A stretch of 64,000 nucleotides of DNA from Fimbriimonadaceae bacterium (GCA_023957775.1 JAMLGR010000009.1:62001-126000); one strand, 5' to 3'. Positions 24,044 to 31,303 are shown, numbered from the stretch's first letter. Notes: generated by a model from the letters alone, not told the origin. Translations and numbers: made by a program.

Positions 24044-26146
24044 TTATGATTCCAGTATCCTCTGCAGGAGCGCCTTCTGGGCGTGGAGCCGGTTCTCTGC
24101 CTGGTCCATCACGCGGCTCTGCGGGCCGTCGATCACGTCGTCGGTCACCTCGAAGCCGCGGTGCGCCGGCAGACAGTGCAGGAAGATCGCGTCGTCGTCG
24201 GCCAGCGAGAAGACGCGCCCGTCCACCCGGTAGGGCTCGAACACTTTGAGGCGGTGCTCCTGCTCGTGCTCGTCGCCCATGGAGATCCACACGTCGGTGT
24301 ACACGGCCTTTGCGCCGGCCAGTCCCTCCTCGAGGTCGCTGGTCTGCGTCACGCCTTCGATAGGCTCCAGGCGGAAGTTCTCCGGGCCGCAGATCGTGAA
24401 CGGGTAGCCCAGCTTGCCCGCGAGCTTCGCGAGGCTGCGCGCCACGTTGTTCCCGTCGCCCACGTAGGTGATCTTCACCTTCTCTCCGGGGAAGTTCTCC
24501 TGGATCGTCAGCATGTCCGCAAGCGCCTGGCACGGGTGCTCCCACTCGGTGAGCGCGTTGACCACGGGCACGTCGGCAACCTCGGCCATCTCGACGATCT
24601 GACGGTGCCAGTACAGCCTGGCCACGATCATGCACGCCCAGCGCGAGAGGTTCGCGGCGATGTCCTTCAGCGCCTCGCGCTCGCCGAGACCGATGTCGGC
24701 CTTCGTGAGATAGACGGCGTTGCCACCCAACTCTCGAATGCCGGCTTCGAAGCTCATGCGGGTGCGCAGGGACGGCTTTTCGAACACGAGGGCGACCGTG
24801 CGCCCTTCCACGGCGGCGATCGGGCTGGGCGATTCCCGGCGCCGCATCTTGAGATCGGCGGCCAAGGTCAGCACGTCCTGCAGCCGCGACGACGAGAGAT
24901 CGTCGATCGACAGGACGTCGTGTAGCGGCGTCGGCCGTTCCGTCGCCGCCGCGGCGACCTTGGGCGCGTCGACCCCGAGCACCTCGGCGAGCACCGAGAG
25001 GGCGTGCTGCACCTGGTCGGGCCTCAGCACCAGCGGGGGGACGAATCGGAGGGTGTGCTCGTCGGTCGCGTTGAGGATGAGGTGCTTCTCGAAGCACGCC
25101 GCCACCACGTCGCGCGCGATCGGCTTCTCCAGCACCGCGGCCAGCATCAGTCCCGCGCCCCGCACCTCGGTGAACGGCAGGGCCTCCAGTCCGGCGCGCA
25201 ACTGGCCGCCGATTTCGCGCGTGTGCTCCAGGAGGTTCTGGTGGTCGATCGTGTCGAGCACGGCCAGAGCCGTCGCGCACGCCAGCGGGTTGCCGCCGAA
25301 GGTCGTGCCATGATCGCCTTTCTCGAGGACGCTCGCCGCCTTGCCGCGCATCAGGCACGCCCCGATGGGCACGCCGCCGCCCAGCCCCTTGGCAAGCACC
25401 AACACATCGGGTTTGATGTCGTGCTGCTCGAAGTGGAACCACGTGCCGGTGCGGCCCACGCCCGTTTGGATCTCGTCGAGCACGAGCAACGCGTCGTGCT
25501 GGTCGGCGAGGCGCCGCGCCTCTTGCAGGAATGCGGTGGTGAGGGGAACGACGCCGCCCTCTCCTTGGATGGGTTCGAGGACGATCGCGGCCGTCTTGTG
25601 CGACACGGCATCGCGGAGCGCGGCGGCGTCGTTGGCGTCGATGTGCCGAAAGCCGGGCACGAGCGGCTCGAACGGGCGCTGGTACTTGCGCTGGCCCGTG
25701 GCGGAGAGCGACCCGAGCGTGCGGCCGTGGAACGAACGGTGGAGCGTGACGATCTCGTAATCGCCGTCCGGCCGCTTCGTGTTGCCGTGCTTCTTGGCGA
25801 CTTTGAGCGCGGTTTCGAGGGCGGTGGTGCCGCACGGAGTGAAGAACACGCGGTCCATGCCCGAGAGCGTGCACAGCCTCTGGGCGAGCTGGGCCTGGGG
25901 CGCGGTGAGCAGGAAGTTCGAGGTGTGGATCAGTTGCTGGGCCTGGCGGCTCAGCGCGGAGACCACGGCGGGGTGGCAGTGGCCGAGTTGGCACACGGCG
26001 ATCCCGGCCAGGAGGTCGAGGTACTCGTTGCCGCGGTTGTCCCAAAGGCTGCAGCCCGCGCCTTGGACCATGAGGGCGGGAAACCGGTTGTAGAGCGGAA
26101 GCACCGACTCGTCGTCGGCGTGTTTGATCGTGTCGTATTTGAGCAT
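24044..26146 (-). CDS. fused acetylornithine aminotransferase - ornithine carbamoyltransferase
   Basis: One uninterrupted 700-aa frame joins two arginine-pathway enzymes. Residues 1-385 are an ArgD-type class III aminotransferase (LLAGIAVCQLGHCHPAVV, LDEIQTGVGRTGTWF, PLP lysine in VLVLAKGLGGGVPIGA). After a short linker (APKVAAAATERPTPLHDVLS), residues 400-700 are ArgF: FEKPSLRTRMSFE binds carbamoyl phosphate, EHPCQALADMLTIQE and FLHCLPAHRGFEVTD bind ornithine. HCLPAHRG argues for ornithine, not N-acetylornithine, as substrate. Both catalytic halves look intact. I start at MLKYDTIKHADDE. argG follows after 14 bp, and an Arg-rich leader peptide lies upstream. Confidence 0.92.
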   Translation of the reverse strand: MLKYDTIKHADDESVLPLYNRFPALMVQGAGCSLWDNRGNEYLDLLAGIAVCQLGHCHPAVVSALSRQAQQLIHTSNFLLTAPQAQLAQRLCTLSGMDRVFFTPCGTTALETALKVAKKHGNTKRPDGDYEIVTLHRSFHGRTLGSLSATGQRKYQRPFEPLVPGFRHIDANDAAALRDAVSHKTAAIVLEPIQGEGGVVPLTTAFLQEARRLADQHDALLVLDEIQTGVGRTGTWFHFEQHDIKPDVLVLAKGLGGGVPIGACLMRGKAASVLEKGDHGTTFGGNPLACATALAVLDTIDHQNLLEHTREIGGQLRAGLEALPFTEVRGAGLMLAAVLEKPIARDVVAACFEKHLILNATDEHTLRFVPPLVLRPDQVQHALSVLAEVLGVDAPKVAAAATERPTPLHDVLSIDDLSSSRLQDVLTLAADLKMRRRESPSPIAAVEGRTVALVFEKPSLRTRMSFEAGIRELGGNAVYLTKADIGLGEREALKDIAANLSRWACMIVARLYWHRQIVEMAEVADVPVVNALTEWEHPCQALADMLTIQENFPGEKVKITYVGDGNNVARSLAKLAGKLGYPFTICGPENFRLEPIEGVTQTSDLEEGLAGAKAVYTDVWISMGDEHEQEHRLKVFEPYRVDGRVFSLADDDAIFLHCLPAHRGFEVTDDVIDGPQSRVMDQAENRLHAQKALLQRILES

Positions 26147-26199
26147 TTCTCGTCGGGAAGGCGGTGGGAGCGCTTCGTTGCGCGTGGGATCGAGAATGC

Positions 26200-26243
26200 G
26201 GGAACCAGTTGGCGGCGGTGCCGGGAAGAGGCGGCTGGCTCCC
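26200..26243 (-). promoter_or_regulatory. stem-loop in the arg leader
   Basis: On the transcript GGGAGCCAG (26243-26235) can pair with CTGGTTCCC (26208-26200), nine pairs including one G-U. The stem begins one base after the leader-peptide stop codon, so a ribosome stalled on the Arg codons or the stop would occlude it. The same GGGAG could instead pair with a downstream CTCCC near 26167-26171. No U-tract follows. Confidence 0.45.
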
Positions 26244-26318
26244 CTAGATACGGGCGCGTCGGCGCGCACGGCCCACGGCCACTGCGTACGAGATGCTGGC
26301 AAGGTTCGCCGACGTCAT
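26244..26318 (-). CDS. arginine-codon-rich leader peptide
   Basis: A 24-codon frame, MTSANLASISYAVAVG then RARRRARI and a TAG stop. Five of its last eight codons are arginine (CGT, CGC, CGA, CGC, CGT). A TATACT -10 box ends 9 nt before its ATG. It lies about 100 nt upstream of argDF-argG, two arginine genes. This is the layout of ribosome-mediated attenuation leaders such as trpL or hisL: low charged tRNA-Arg would stall the ribosome in the Arg run and change downstream folding. Too short for standard gene finding; the role is inferred. Confidence 0.65.
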   Translation of the reverse strand: MTSANLASISYAVAVGRARRRARI

Positions 26319-26326
26319 CGCGCGGA

Positions 26327-26332
26327 AGTATA
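26327..26332 (-). promoter_or_regulatory. -10 box of the arg leader transcript
   Basis: TATACT on the minus strand, 9 nt before the leader-peptide ATG, implies a transcript with little or no 5' leader before the peptide. Confidence 0.5.
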
Positions 26333-26352
26333 CCGGGTCGCTGCGGAGGGCT

Positions 26353-26396
26353 CCAAAAACAACACGGGCCCCGAAGAAAAGTCTTCGGAGCCCGTG
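26353..26396 (-). terminator. rho-independent terminator of the small lipoprotein gene
   Basis: On the minus strand a 15-bp stem (CACGGGCTCCGAAGA / TCTTCGGGGCCCGTG, one mismatch) with a CTTT loop is followed by TTGTTTTT. It lies 22 nt after the lipoprotein stop codon and also insulates the arg promoter just downstream. Confidence 0.9.
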
Positions 26397-26417
26397 GCGC
26401 TAAAGCGCTGTACTCGA

Positions 26418-26546
26418 CTAGCCGCCTTCTGCGGGAGCCGACGCTGCAGGAGCAGCGGCATTATCCGCGGCTTCTTCCTTGGCGCAACCACCGAGCACGA
26501 GGCTCATAACGCTCACAATTAGCAGAATCGAGAAAACTTTTTTCAT
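26418..26546 (-). CDS. tiny Ala-rich lipoprotein
   Basis: A 42-aa lipoprotein: MKKVFSILLIVSVMSLVLGG, then the lipidated Cys and a tail of Ala, Glu and Pro (AKEEAADNAAAPAASAPAEGG). The mature peptide is only about 22 residues, as in entericidin-like or Lpp-like tiny envelope proteins. A strong GGAGGAGGTG ribosome site, an apparent full promoter, a GC-rich leader of about 115 nt and a strong terminator make it a self-contained and probably highly expressed unit. Function unknown. The open frame extends upstream, but the ribosome site fixes the start. Confidence 0.75.
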   Translation of the reverse strand: MKKVFSILLIVSVMSLVLGGCAKEEAADNAAAPAASAPAEGG

Positions 26547-26689
26547 CAAACACCTCCTCCGTTTCAGAGGTCCCTGCCGGGAGCCTCGCTTTGCGGGTTT
26601 CCCCGCGCCCGTCGGCCGAAGCCGCCGGAAGCAGACAAGCCCTTGGGCCCGCCTACCTTGAAGACGATTATAGCCCCGCAAGAGTTGCA
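26547..26689 (-). promoter_or_regulatory. promoter and structured leader of the tiny lipoprotein
   Basis: TTGCCT and TATAAT (26672-26667) are separated by 17 nt, a good housekeeping promoter. The roughly 115-nt leader is GC-rich and foldable, including CGGG-GAAA-CCCG followed by CAAAGCGAGG and a CCTCTGAAACGGAGG stem that holds part of the ribosome site. The last stem could control translation. I could not match it to a known riboswitch. Confidence 0.5.
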
Positions 26690-26718
26690 AGGCAAGCAAA
26701 AAGTGTCAAACGACCCAA

Positions 26719-27477
26719 TCACCTCCTCTGCCCGGAGGGTCGGGGGGTCCCCTCCTGTCTGCGCCGCCTGGCCGCGCCCAGTGCTGCCGCACCCAAGAGG
26801 AGCGTGAACGGCTCCGGAACCGGCGCCGCCGACGCGCTGAACGCCAGGTCGTCGATCGCCAGCCCATGGTCCGAACCGGCCGTGTCGGGTTTGCTCCAAC
26901 GCAGCCAGAGATCCGAGCCATCGGCCCAGTTCAATCCGTTCACCGTCTCGGCGAGAGACTCCCGGTTGGCGGCGTCGTTGCCATCGACGGCGCCCCCGCC
27001 CGTCACGTTCGGGCTGTCGAAGTCGAGACTGGACACACCGGTGAAACCCGTGTCCGTGATGCCCGACGCGCCGATCTTGTAGTCGAAGAAGAGCGTTTCA
27101 ACCGCCGTGTCCGCCGAACGCCACTGCTCGCCTCGAAACGAAAGCGTAAACGACGTCAGCGTTCCACCCGTGTTGTTGCGCACGCGAACCGCGAAGAGCA
27201 CCGGATCGGCCGACCCGGACGAGAGCGCCCCCAGGGCCTTCTCCGCGCCCGAAGACGCGCCGTAGGCGTAGAGGCCGCCCGCCGTCCCCGTTCCCGTGCT
27301 GAAGAAGTAAGACGTGCGGTTGGAGTACCAGCCGACCAGCGTCGAATCGTCGGTCCACGTTCCACTCGTGAGGGTGTCGAACGATTCGTTGTACGTTCCC
27401 CCCACGTAGGACACCTGAGACCACGCGGCCCCCGCGACGGCCAAGAGAGCGGTTGCCAGGAACAGTCGTTTCCTCAT
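26719..27477 (-). CDS. PEP-CTERM exported protein
   Basis: A 252-aa secreted protein with signal peptide (MRKRLFLATALLAVAGAAWS) and C-terminal sorting signal VPEPFTLLLGAAALGAA plus RRRR, which exosortase is expected to process. The tail after the Arg cluster (QEGTPRPSGQRR) is longer than usual. The body (GTYNESFDTL, SFRGEQWRS, GLAIDDLAFSA) has the pattern of a beta-sandwich found in exported PEP-CTERM proteins whose middle ends in LAIDDLAF. An AGGAGGTGATTTC ribosome site and a TTGACA-17-TACTGT promoter precede it. Confidence 0.87.
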   Translation of the reverse strand: MRKRLFLATALLAVAGAAWSQVSYVGGTYNESFDTLTSGTWTDDSTLVGWYSNRTSYFFSTGTGTAGGLYAYGASSGAEKALGALSSGSADPVLFAVRVRNNTGGTLTSFTLSFRGEQWRSADTAVETLFFDYKIGASGITDTGFTGVSSLDFDSPNVTGGGAVDGNDAANRESLAETVNGLNWADGSDLWLRWSKPDTAGSDHGLAIDDLAFSASAAPVPEPFTLLLGAAALGAARRRRQEGTPRPSGQRR

Positions 27478-27488
27478 GAAATCACCTC

Positions 27489-27525
27489 CTGTACTGACAG
27501 TACCACGACACAGGTACTTTGTCAA
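27489..27525 (-). promoter_or_regulatory. promoter and operator of PEP-CTERM gene 2
   Basis: TTGACA (27525-27520) and TACTGT (27502-27497) with a 17-bp spacer form a near-consensus promoter. The -10 box lies inside the perfect palindrome TACTGTCAGTA (27492-27502), part of a 12-mer also present before the PEP-CTERM gene at 12543. A repressor bound there would block the polymerase. Confidence 0.65.
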
Positions 27526-27543
27526 GCCCTGTGCGGTCGTTCG

Positions 27544-29043
27544 TCAGTCGCCTTCGTGCTTGGAGGCGGGGCGCGAGCGGAGCTCGGCCCAGGCCCGCAG
27601 CTCTTCGATCTCCTCGCGCATCATCACGCTCAGGGGAACGACGGCTTCGGCCTCGGTCATCAAGTCTTCGGCGGTCAGTTCGCGCGCGCCGTCGAACGCC
27701 ACGAACAAGGCGCCCACCACCACCTGCTCGATCTCGGCGCCGGAAAAGCCCTTGGTCGCCCGCACCACCGGTTTCAGGTCGAACGTCGCGGGGTCGCGGC
27801 CCCGTTTCTTGAGGTGGATATCGAAGATCTGGCGCCGCTCCGCCGCGTCGGGCAGGTCCACGAAGAAGATCTCGTCGAACCGGCCTTTGCGCAACATTTC
27901 AGGCGGCAACTTGGTGACATCGTTGGCCGTCGCGATGAGGAAGACCGGGGCGGTCTTCTCCTGCATCCACGTGAGGAACGTCGCGAACACGCGGGCGGTG
28001 GTTCCGGAGTCGCCGGCGCCGCTTCCCGACAGGCCCGAAAAGCCCTTCTCCAGCTCGTCGGCCCACAGGACGCAGGGCGCGACGGACTCGGCGACGGCGA
28101 TCGCGCGCCGGATGTTCTCTTCGCTCTGCCCCACGAGGCTCCCGAAGATGCGGCCCACGTCCATCTTCAGCATCGGCAGGTTCCAATGCGCGGCGATTGC
28201 CTTGGCGATCAGCGACTTGCCGCAGCCCTGTACGCCCAGCAGCAACACGCCCTTCGGCGCGGGGAGGCCGAACGCCTGCGCCTTGTCCGTGAAGCTCTGG
28301 GTCCGTTTGCGGAGCCAGTCTTTCAGCAGCTCCATGCCGCCGACGTCGGTGAGGTGGTTCGAGGCGGGGTAGTACTCGAGGAGTCCCGATTTGCGGATGA
28401 TCTGCTGCTTCTCTTCCAGCACGACGTCCACGTCGAAGCGGCGTTTTTCGACGAGGCTGCGCGCGAACACCGATTCGATCTCGTCGAGGGTGAGCCCTTG
28501 CGCGGATTTGATGAGCAGCTCCCGCTCGAGGGGCGTGAGCGTGCAATCGACGTTCTTGTTCTCCTGGACGGCCTCGCAGATCTTGTCGAGGGACTTGGAG
28601 ATGTCCTCCGCATCGGGCAGGCCGAAGTCCACCACCGTGATGTCCTTTTGAAGCTCGGTGGGGAGGTTGAGGATCGGGCCCATGAGGACGACGGTCTGCG
28701 CGCGGCCGCGCAGGCGCTGGGCGAGATCGCGCAGGAGGCGGATGACCCGCGAGTCCTTCATGTAGGGATGGAAGTCTTTGAGCAGGAAGACCGTGAAGTC
28801 CTGCGCCTCGTGGACGAGCGCAAGCGCCTCCAGCTCGCCGGGGAGGCTGGGTTTCGAGCCGGTGCCCCGACCGGTCGTGGGCGGCCGCATCCCTTGGGTG
28901 ATGGTCCACGTGTGGAGGGTGCGTTTGAGGCCCGCGCACACCTTCTGAACCGCCTCCTCGACGCGCCGCTCCTCCCACGAAACGACGTAGAGGATCGGGT
29001 ATTTGGCCCGGATGAGGACCTCGATGCGGCTGGAAGCGTCCAT
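27544..29043 (-). CDS. Ycf46-like AAA+ ATPase
   Basis: A 499-aa ATPase. Residues 1-250 are an N-terminal region with a degenerate nucleotide domain (TVFLLKDFHPYMKDSRVIRL), typical of Ycf46 relatives. The AAA+ module spans 250-480: Walker A GVQGCGKSLIAKAI, Walker B VLWADELEKGF, sensor and arginine finger in LPPEMLRKGRFDEIFFVDLP. Ycf46-type proteins are implicated in cyanobacterial CO2 responses, but elsewhere their role is unclear. A TAGCAT -10 box lies 8 nt before the ATG. No partner is adjacent. Confidence 0.88.
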   Translation of the reverse strand: MDASSRIEVLIRAKYPILYVVSWEERRVEEAVQKVCAGLKRTLHTWTITQGMRPPTTGRGTGSKPSLPGELEALALVHEAQDFTVFLLKDFHPYMKDSRVIRLLRDLAQRLRGRAQTVVLMGPILNLPTELQKDITVVDFGLPDAEDISKSLDKICEAVQENKNVDCTLTPLERELLIKSAQGLTLDEIESVFARSLVEKRRFDVDVVLEEKQQIIRKSGLLEYYPASNHLTDVGGMELLKDWLRKRTQSFTDKAQAFGLPAPKGVLLLGVQGCGKSLIAKAIAAHWNLPMLKMDVGRIFGSLVGQSEENIRRAIAVAESVAPCVLWADELEKGFSGLSGSGAGDSGTTARVFATFLTWMQEKTAPVFLIATANDVTKLPPEMLRKGRFDEIFFVDLPDAAERRQIFDIHLKKRGRDPATFDLKPVVRATKGFSGAEIEQVVVGALFVAFDGARELTAEDLMTEAEAVVPLSVMMREEIEELRAWAELRSRPASKHEGD

Positions 29044-29071
29044 CCCCGGGATGCTACCTCTGGAGGGGCCG

Positions 29072-29155
29072 GGAATCGGGAATCGGGAATCGGGAGTCGG
29101 GAATCGGGATTCGGGAGCGGGAATCGGGAGACGGGAGTCGGGAACCGAGTTGGGG
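29072..29155. repeat. heptamer array, GGGAATC unit (plus orientation)
   Basis: About eleven units of GGGAATC and close variants (GGGAGTC, GGGATTC, GGGAGAC) with one indel. It lies between two divergent genes. The same unit occurs inverted on the other side of the 90-aa gene (29474) and again at 63202. Confidence 0.85.
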
Positions 29156-29194
29156 CAACGCCTTGATCGAAGTTGTCGTAGAATCTAAGGATCT

Positions 29195-29467
29195 ATGGAC
29201 CCCGGCATCTTCGCTGAATCCACGACGCCCCCCGAGGGGCCTCCAGCCGTTCGCGCCCTTTGGCACGACGCCCACGACGAGTGGGGCAAGGCCCACGCGT
29301 TGGTGCAGGACGATCCCGGCCGCGAGGCCGCCCTCGTGCACGCGTATCTGCACCGCAAGGAAGGCGATCTCGACAACGCGCGCTACTGGTACACCCGAAC
29401 CGGCGCCTCGGTGTTCTCAGGCTCGTTCCAGGAAGAGTGGACCCACCTGGTCCAAGAACTGACCTAA
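29195..29467 (+). CDS. small conserved-looking protein, unknown function
   Basis: A 90-aa acidic protein with many aromatic residues: VRALWHDAHDEWGKAHALVQ, then HAYLHRKEGDLDNARYWYTR. I recall this HRKEGD..NA.YWY phrase from small proteins of unknown function in many bacteria, so it is likely a real conserved gene. No signal peptide or membrane segment. A TAGAAT -10 box lies 11 nt upstream, with AAGG before the ATG. It is flanked on both sides by GGGAATC arrays in opposite orientations. Confidence 0.7.
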   Translation: MDPGIFAESTTPPEGPPAVRALWHDAHDEWGKAHALVQDDPGREAALVHAYLHRKEGDLDNARYWYTRTGASVFSGSFQEEWTHLVQELT

Positions 29468-29473
29468 CAAACT

Positions 29474-29546
29474 AGGCCCGATTCCCGTCTCCCGACTCCC
29501 GATTCCCGATTCCCGTCTCCCGATTCCCGTCTCCCGATTCCCGTCC
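29474..29546. repeat. heptamer array, GGGAATC unit (minus orientation)
   Basis: About ten units of CCCGATT, CCCGTCT and CCCGACT, the reverse complement of the 29072 array. It fills the gap between the convergent stops of the 90-aa gene and glpX. Confidence 0.85.
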
Positions 29547-29548
29547 CC

Positions 29549-30514
29549 TCAAAACTCATACCGCTCGGCGTAGCGGTGCATCGTTTCGATGCGACGGATC
29601 GTTCCCGTCCCGCTCCGCATGACGATCGATTCGGTAAGCACGTAGCCGCGGCGGTACCGGACGCCCTTGAGCAGGTCGCCCGAGGTGATGCCGGTCGCAG
29701 AGAACATGACGTTGCCGCTGGCGAGGTCTTCGCCTCGGAACACGCGGTCGATGTCGCCGTCCACCATCTTCTCGGCGCGTTCGCGCTGCTCCTTGGTGCT
29801 GAATTTGAGCCGGGCCTGCATTTCGCCGCCGTTGCACAGCACGGCGGCGGCGGAGAGCACGCCTTCGGGGGCGCCGCCGATGCCCATCAGCCCGTCGATA
29901 CCCGCTTCGGGATCGAGCGCGGCGATGGCGACGGAGAGGTCGCCGTCCGGCACGAGGTGGACGCGCGCGCCCGCCTCGCGGATTTCGGCGATGAGGGCGT
30001 CGTGGCGTTCGCGCTCGAGGACGCCGATGATCAGCTCGTCCACGTCCTTGCCCAGGGCTTTGGCCATGAGGCGGACGTTGACGCGCGGCGGGAGGGTGAT
30101 GTCGATGACGCCGACGCACTCGGAGCCGACGACGAGCTTCTCCATGTAGCAGTCGGGGGCGTGCATGAGGAAGCCCTCGCCCTCTTCGGCCGCCGCGAGC
30201 ACGGCGATGGCGTTGGGGGTGCCGTTGGCGCACAGGTTGGTGCCTTCCAAGGGGTCCACGGCGATCTGGATTTTGGGGCCGTCGCCGGTGCCCAGCTCCT
30301 CGCCGATGTAGAGCATCGGCGCCTCGTCGCGTTCGCCTTCGCCGATGACGATGGTGCCCTGCATGTCGAGCTCGTTGAGGGTCCGCCGCATCGCCTCGCA
30401 GGCGGCGTTGTCCGCGCCGTTGCGGTCGCCCTTGCCGACCCAGCGCGCGGACGAGAGGGCCGCGGCTTCGGTGACGCGGAGAAAGTCGAGATGGTGATTG
30501 CGGTCGAGTGACAT
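29549..30514 (-). CDS. glpX: class II fructose-1,6-bisphosphatase
   Basis: A 321-aa phosphatase completing gluconeogenesis by converting fructose 1,6-bisphosphate to fructose 6-phosphate. Motifs: VIGEGERDEAPMLYIGEELG (metal-binding acidic cluster), AVDPLEGTNLCANG and IGGAPEGVLSAAAVLC, all GlpX signatures. Length matches. The start MSLDRNHHLDFLRVTEAA follows an AAGGGAG ribosome site; an in-frame upstream extension adds nothing recognisable. Together with pckA it supports growth on non-sugar carbon. Confidence 0.95.
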   Translation of the reverse strand: MSLDRNHHLDFLRVTEAAALSSARWVGKGDRNGADNAACEAMRRTLNELDMQGTIVIGEGERDEAPMLYIGEELGTGDGPKIQIAVDPLEGTNLCANGTPNAIAVLAAAEEGEGFLMHAPDCYMEKLVVGSECVGVIDITLPPRVNVRLMAKALGKDVDELIIGVLERERHDALIAEIREAGARVHLVPDGDLSVAIAALDPEAGIDGLMGIGGAPEGVLSAAAVLCNGGEMQARLKFSTKEQRERAEKMVDGDIDRVFRGEDLASGNVMFSATGITSGDLLKGVRYRRGYVLTESIVMRSGTGTIRRIETMHRYAERYEF

Positions 30515-30667
30515 AGAAAGAACGCTCCCTTGCGCCCCGGGCGCGTCGTTGCGGCCGCGGGGTCTCCAGTTTATCACTTGCGGGTGCAATCTCCGGGCCG
30601 AACCCGGCGCGCAGGCGAGTTCGCTCTAAGGCGGGCCGAACTTCCAGCCAAGAATCAACCCGAGAGG

Positions 30668-30673
30668 TATAAT
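30668..30673 (+). promoter_or_regulatory. -10 box of tRNA-Asn
   Basis: TATAAT lies 15 nt before the mature tRNA 5' end, right for a short 5' leader. Confidence 0.6.
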
Positions 30674-30687
30674 CTCTCCTCTGGCGC

Positions 30688-30763
30688 TGCCGCATAGCTC
30701 AGTTGGTAGAGCAGCTGACTGTTAATCAGCGGGTCCATGGTTCGAGTCCATGTGCGGCAGCCA
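30688..30763 (+). tRNA. tRNA-Asn (GUU), CCA encoded
   Basis: The acceptor stem TGCCGCA pairs with TGCGGCA. The D arm is GCTCAGTTGGTAGAGC, the anticodon arm GCTGA-CTGTTAA-TCAGC with anticodon GTT, and the T arm contains GGTTCGAGTCC. The discriminator is G and the terminal CCA is encoded. It marks the left edge of the accessory island, a common integration site for tyrosine recombinases. Confidence 0.97.
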
Positions 30764-30859
30764 CTTTTCCAGGTTCAAATCCGCCATGGCCGGGTTACTT
30801 CGCCCCTCGACTGCGACCGGATTGACAGCAGAGGGCTTACGGGGCTCCTCGATTCGCTT

Positions 30860-31220
30860 CCGCCTTCCGTGCAGCGTGCCGAGCTAACCGGAAAGAGTCC
30901 TTTGATGTTCTTGACACTTTGGCGACGAGGCAATGGCAACCCGCTGGAGTTTCTTGCCGCCGTACAGCGCGGGGACGAGATCGCAGGCGAGAAGGCGAAC
31001 CTAGATCAGCGGATTCACGGTGCCAGGTTACTGCTCGACAAGGCGATGCCGAACCTAGAGGGCTGTGGGGATCGAGGGTCCGTATGCCCACCTGACGGAC
31101 GAGGAACTGCTGGAGCAGATCGGCATCATCCAAAGAGAAAGGGCCGAGATGGACGAGCGGGCGATTCTGGTCGCAGCCGACGAGATCCGCAGGAAGCAGG
31201 GCGAACTCCGGGAGGCTTGA
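30860..31220 (+). pseudogene. frameshifted phage-like gene remnant
   Basis: Two frames together read like one small phage protein. One has NPLEFLAAVQRGDEIAG and NLDQRIHGARLLLDKAMPNL; after a frame change near 31080 the other has YAHLTDEELLEQIGIIQRER and ends in TGA at 31218. The first part resembles terminase-small-subunit or packaging-type phage proteins (PLEFLL.V...., then an AA..LLP..HP.L helix). No intact start is visible. It supports a prophage origin for the island. The assignment is weak. Confidence 0.4.
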
Positions 31221-31303
31221 TTGCGGGATTGTGGGTTCTGCTAAGCACCCCTGAATGAGTCAACTGTGAGTCGCACATACTGTGGGCAGAGAGAGGTTTA
31301 TGG

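Noticed and set aside
24044-25000. N-acetylornithine carbamoyltransferase as the C-terminal half of the fusion
   Set aside because: The HCLPAHRG motif and the DQAENRLHAQKA end are those of ordinary ornithine carbamoyltransferase.
22818-26045. 1,075-codon frame running through argG and beyond
   Set aside because: Its first two thirds are a low-complexity Arg/Pro/Ala translation of the argDF gene in another frame. Only the C-terminal 403 residues, which are ArgG itself, are real.
26147-26302. 52-residue N-terminal extension of the ArgD-ArgF fusion
   Set aside because: It lacks homology, is proline-rich, and overlaps the leader peptide region; MLKYDTIKHADDE is the normal aminotransferase start.
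26547-26660. Cyclic-di-GMP-I riboswitch
   Set aside because: GCAAAGC and a GAAA tetraloop are present, but the conserved GGGACGCAAAGCC and the second stem are not, so the match is too weak to claim.
30764-30800. Second tRNA fragment (GGTTCAAATCC after tRNA-Asn)
   Set aside because: It looks like a T arm, but the flanking bases cannot form the stem.
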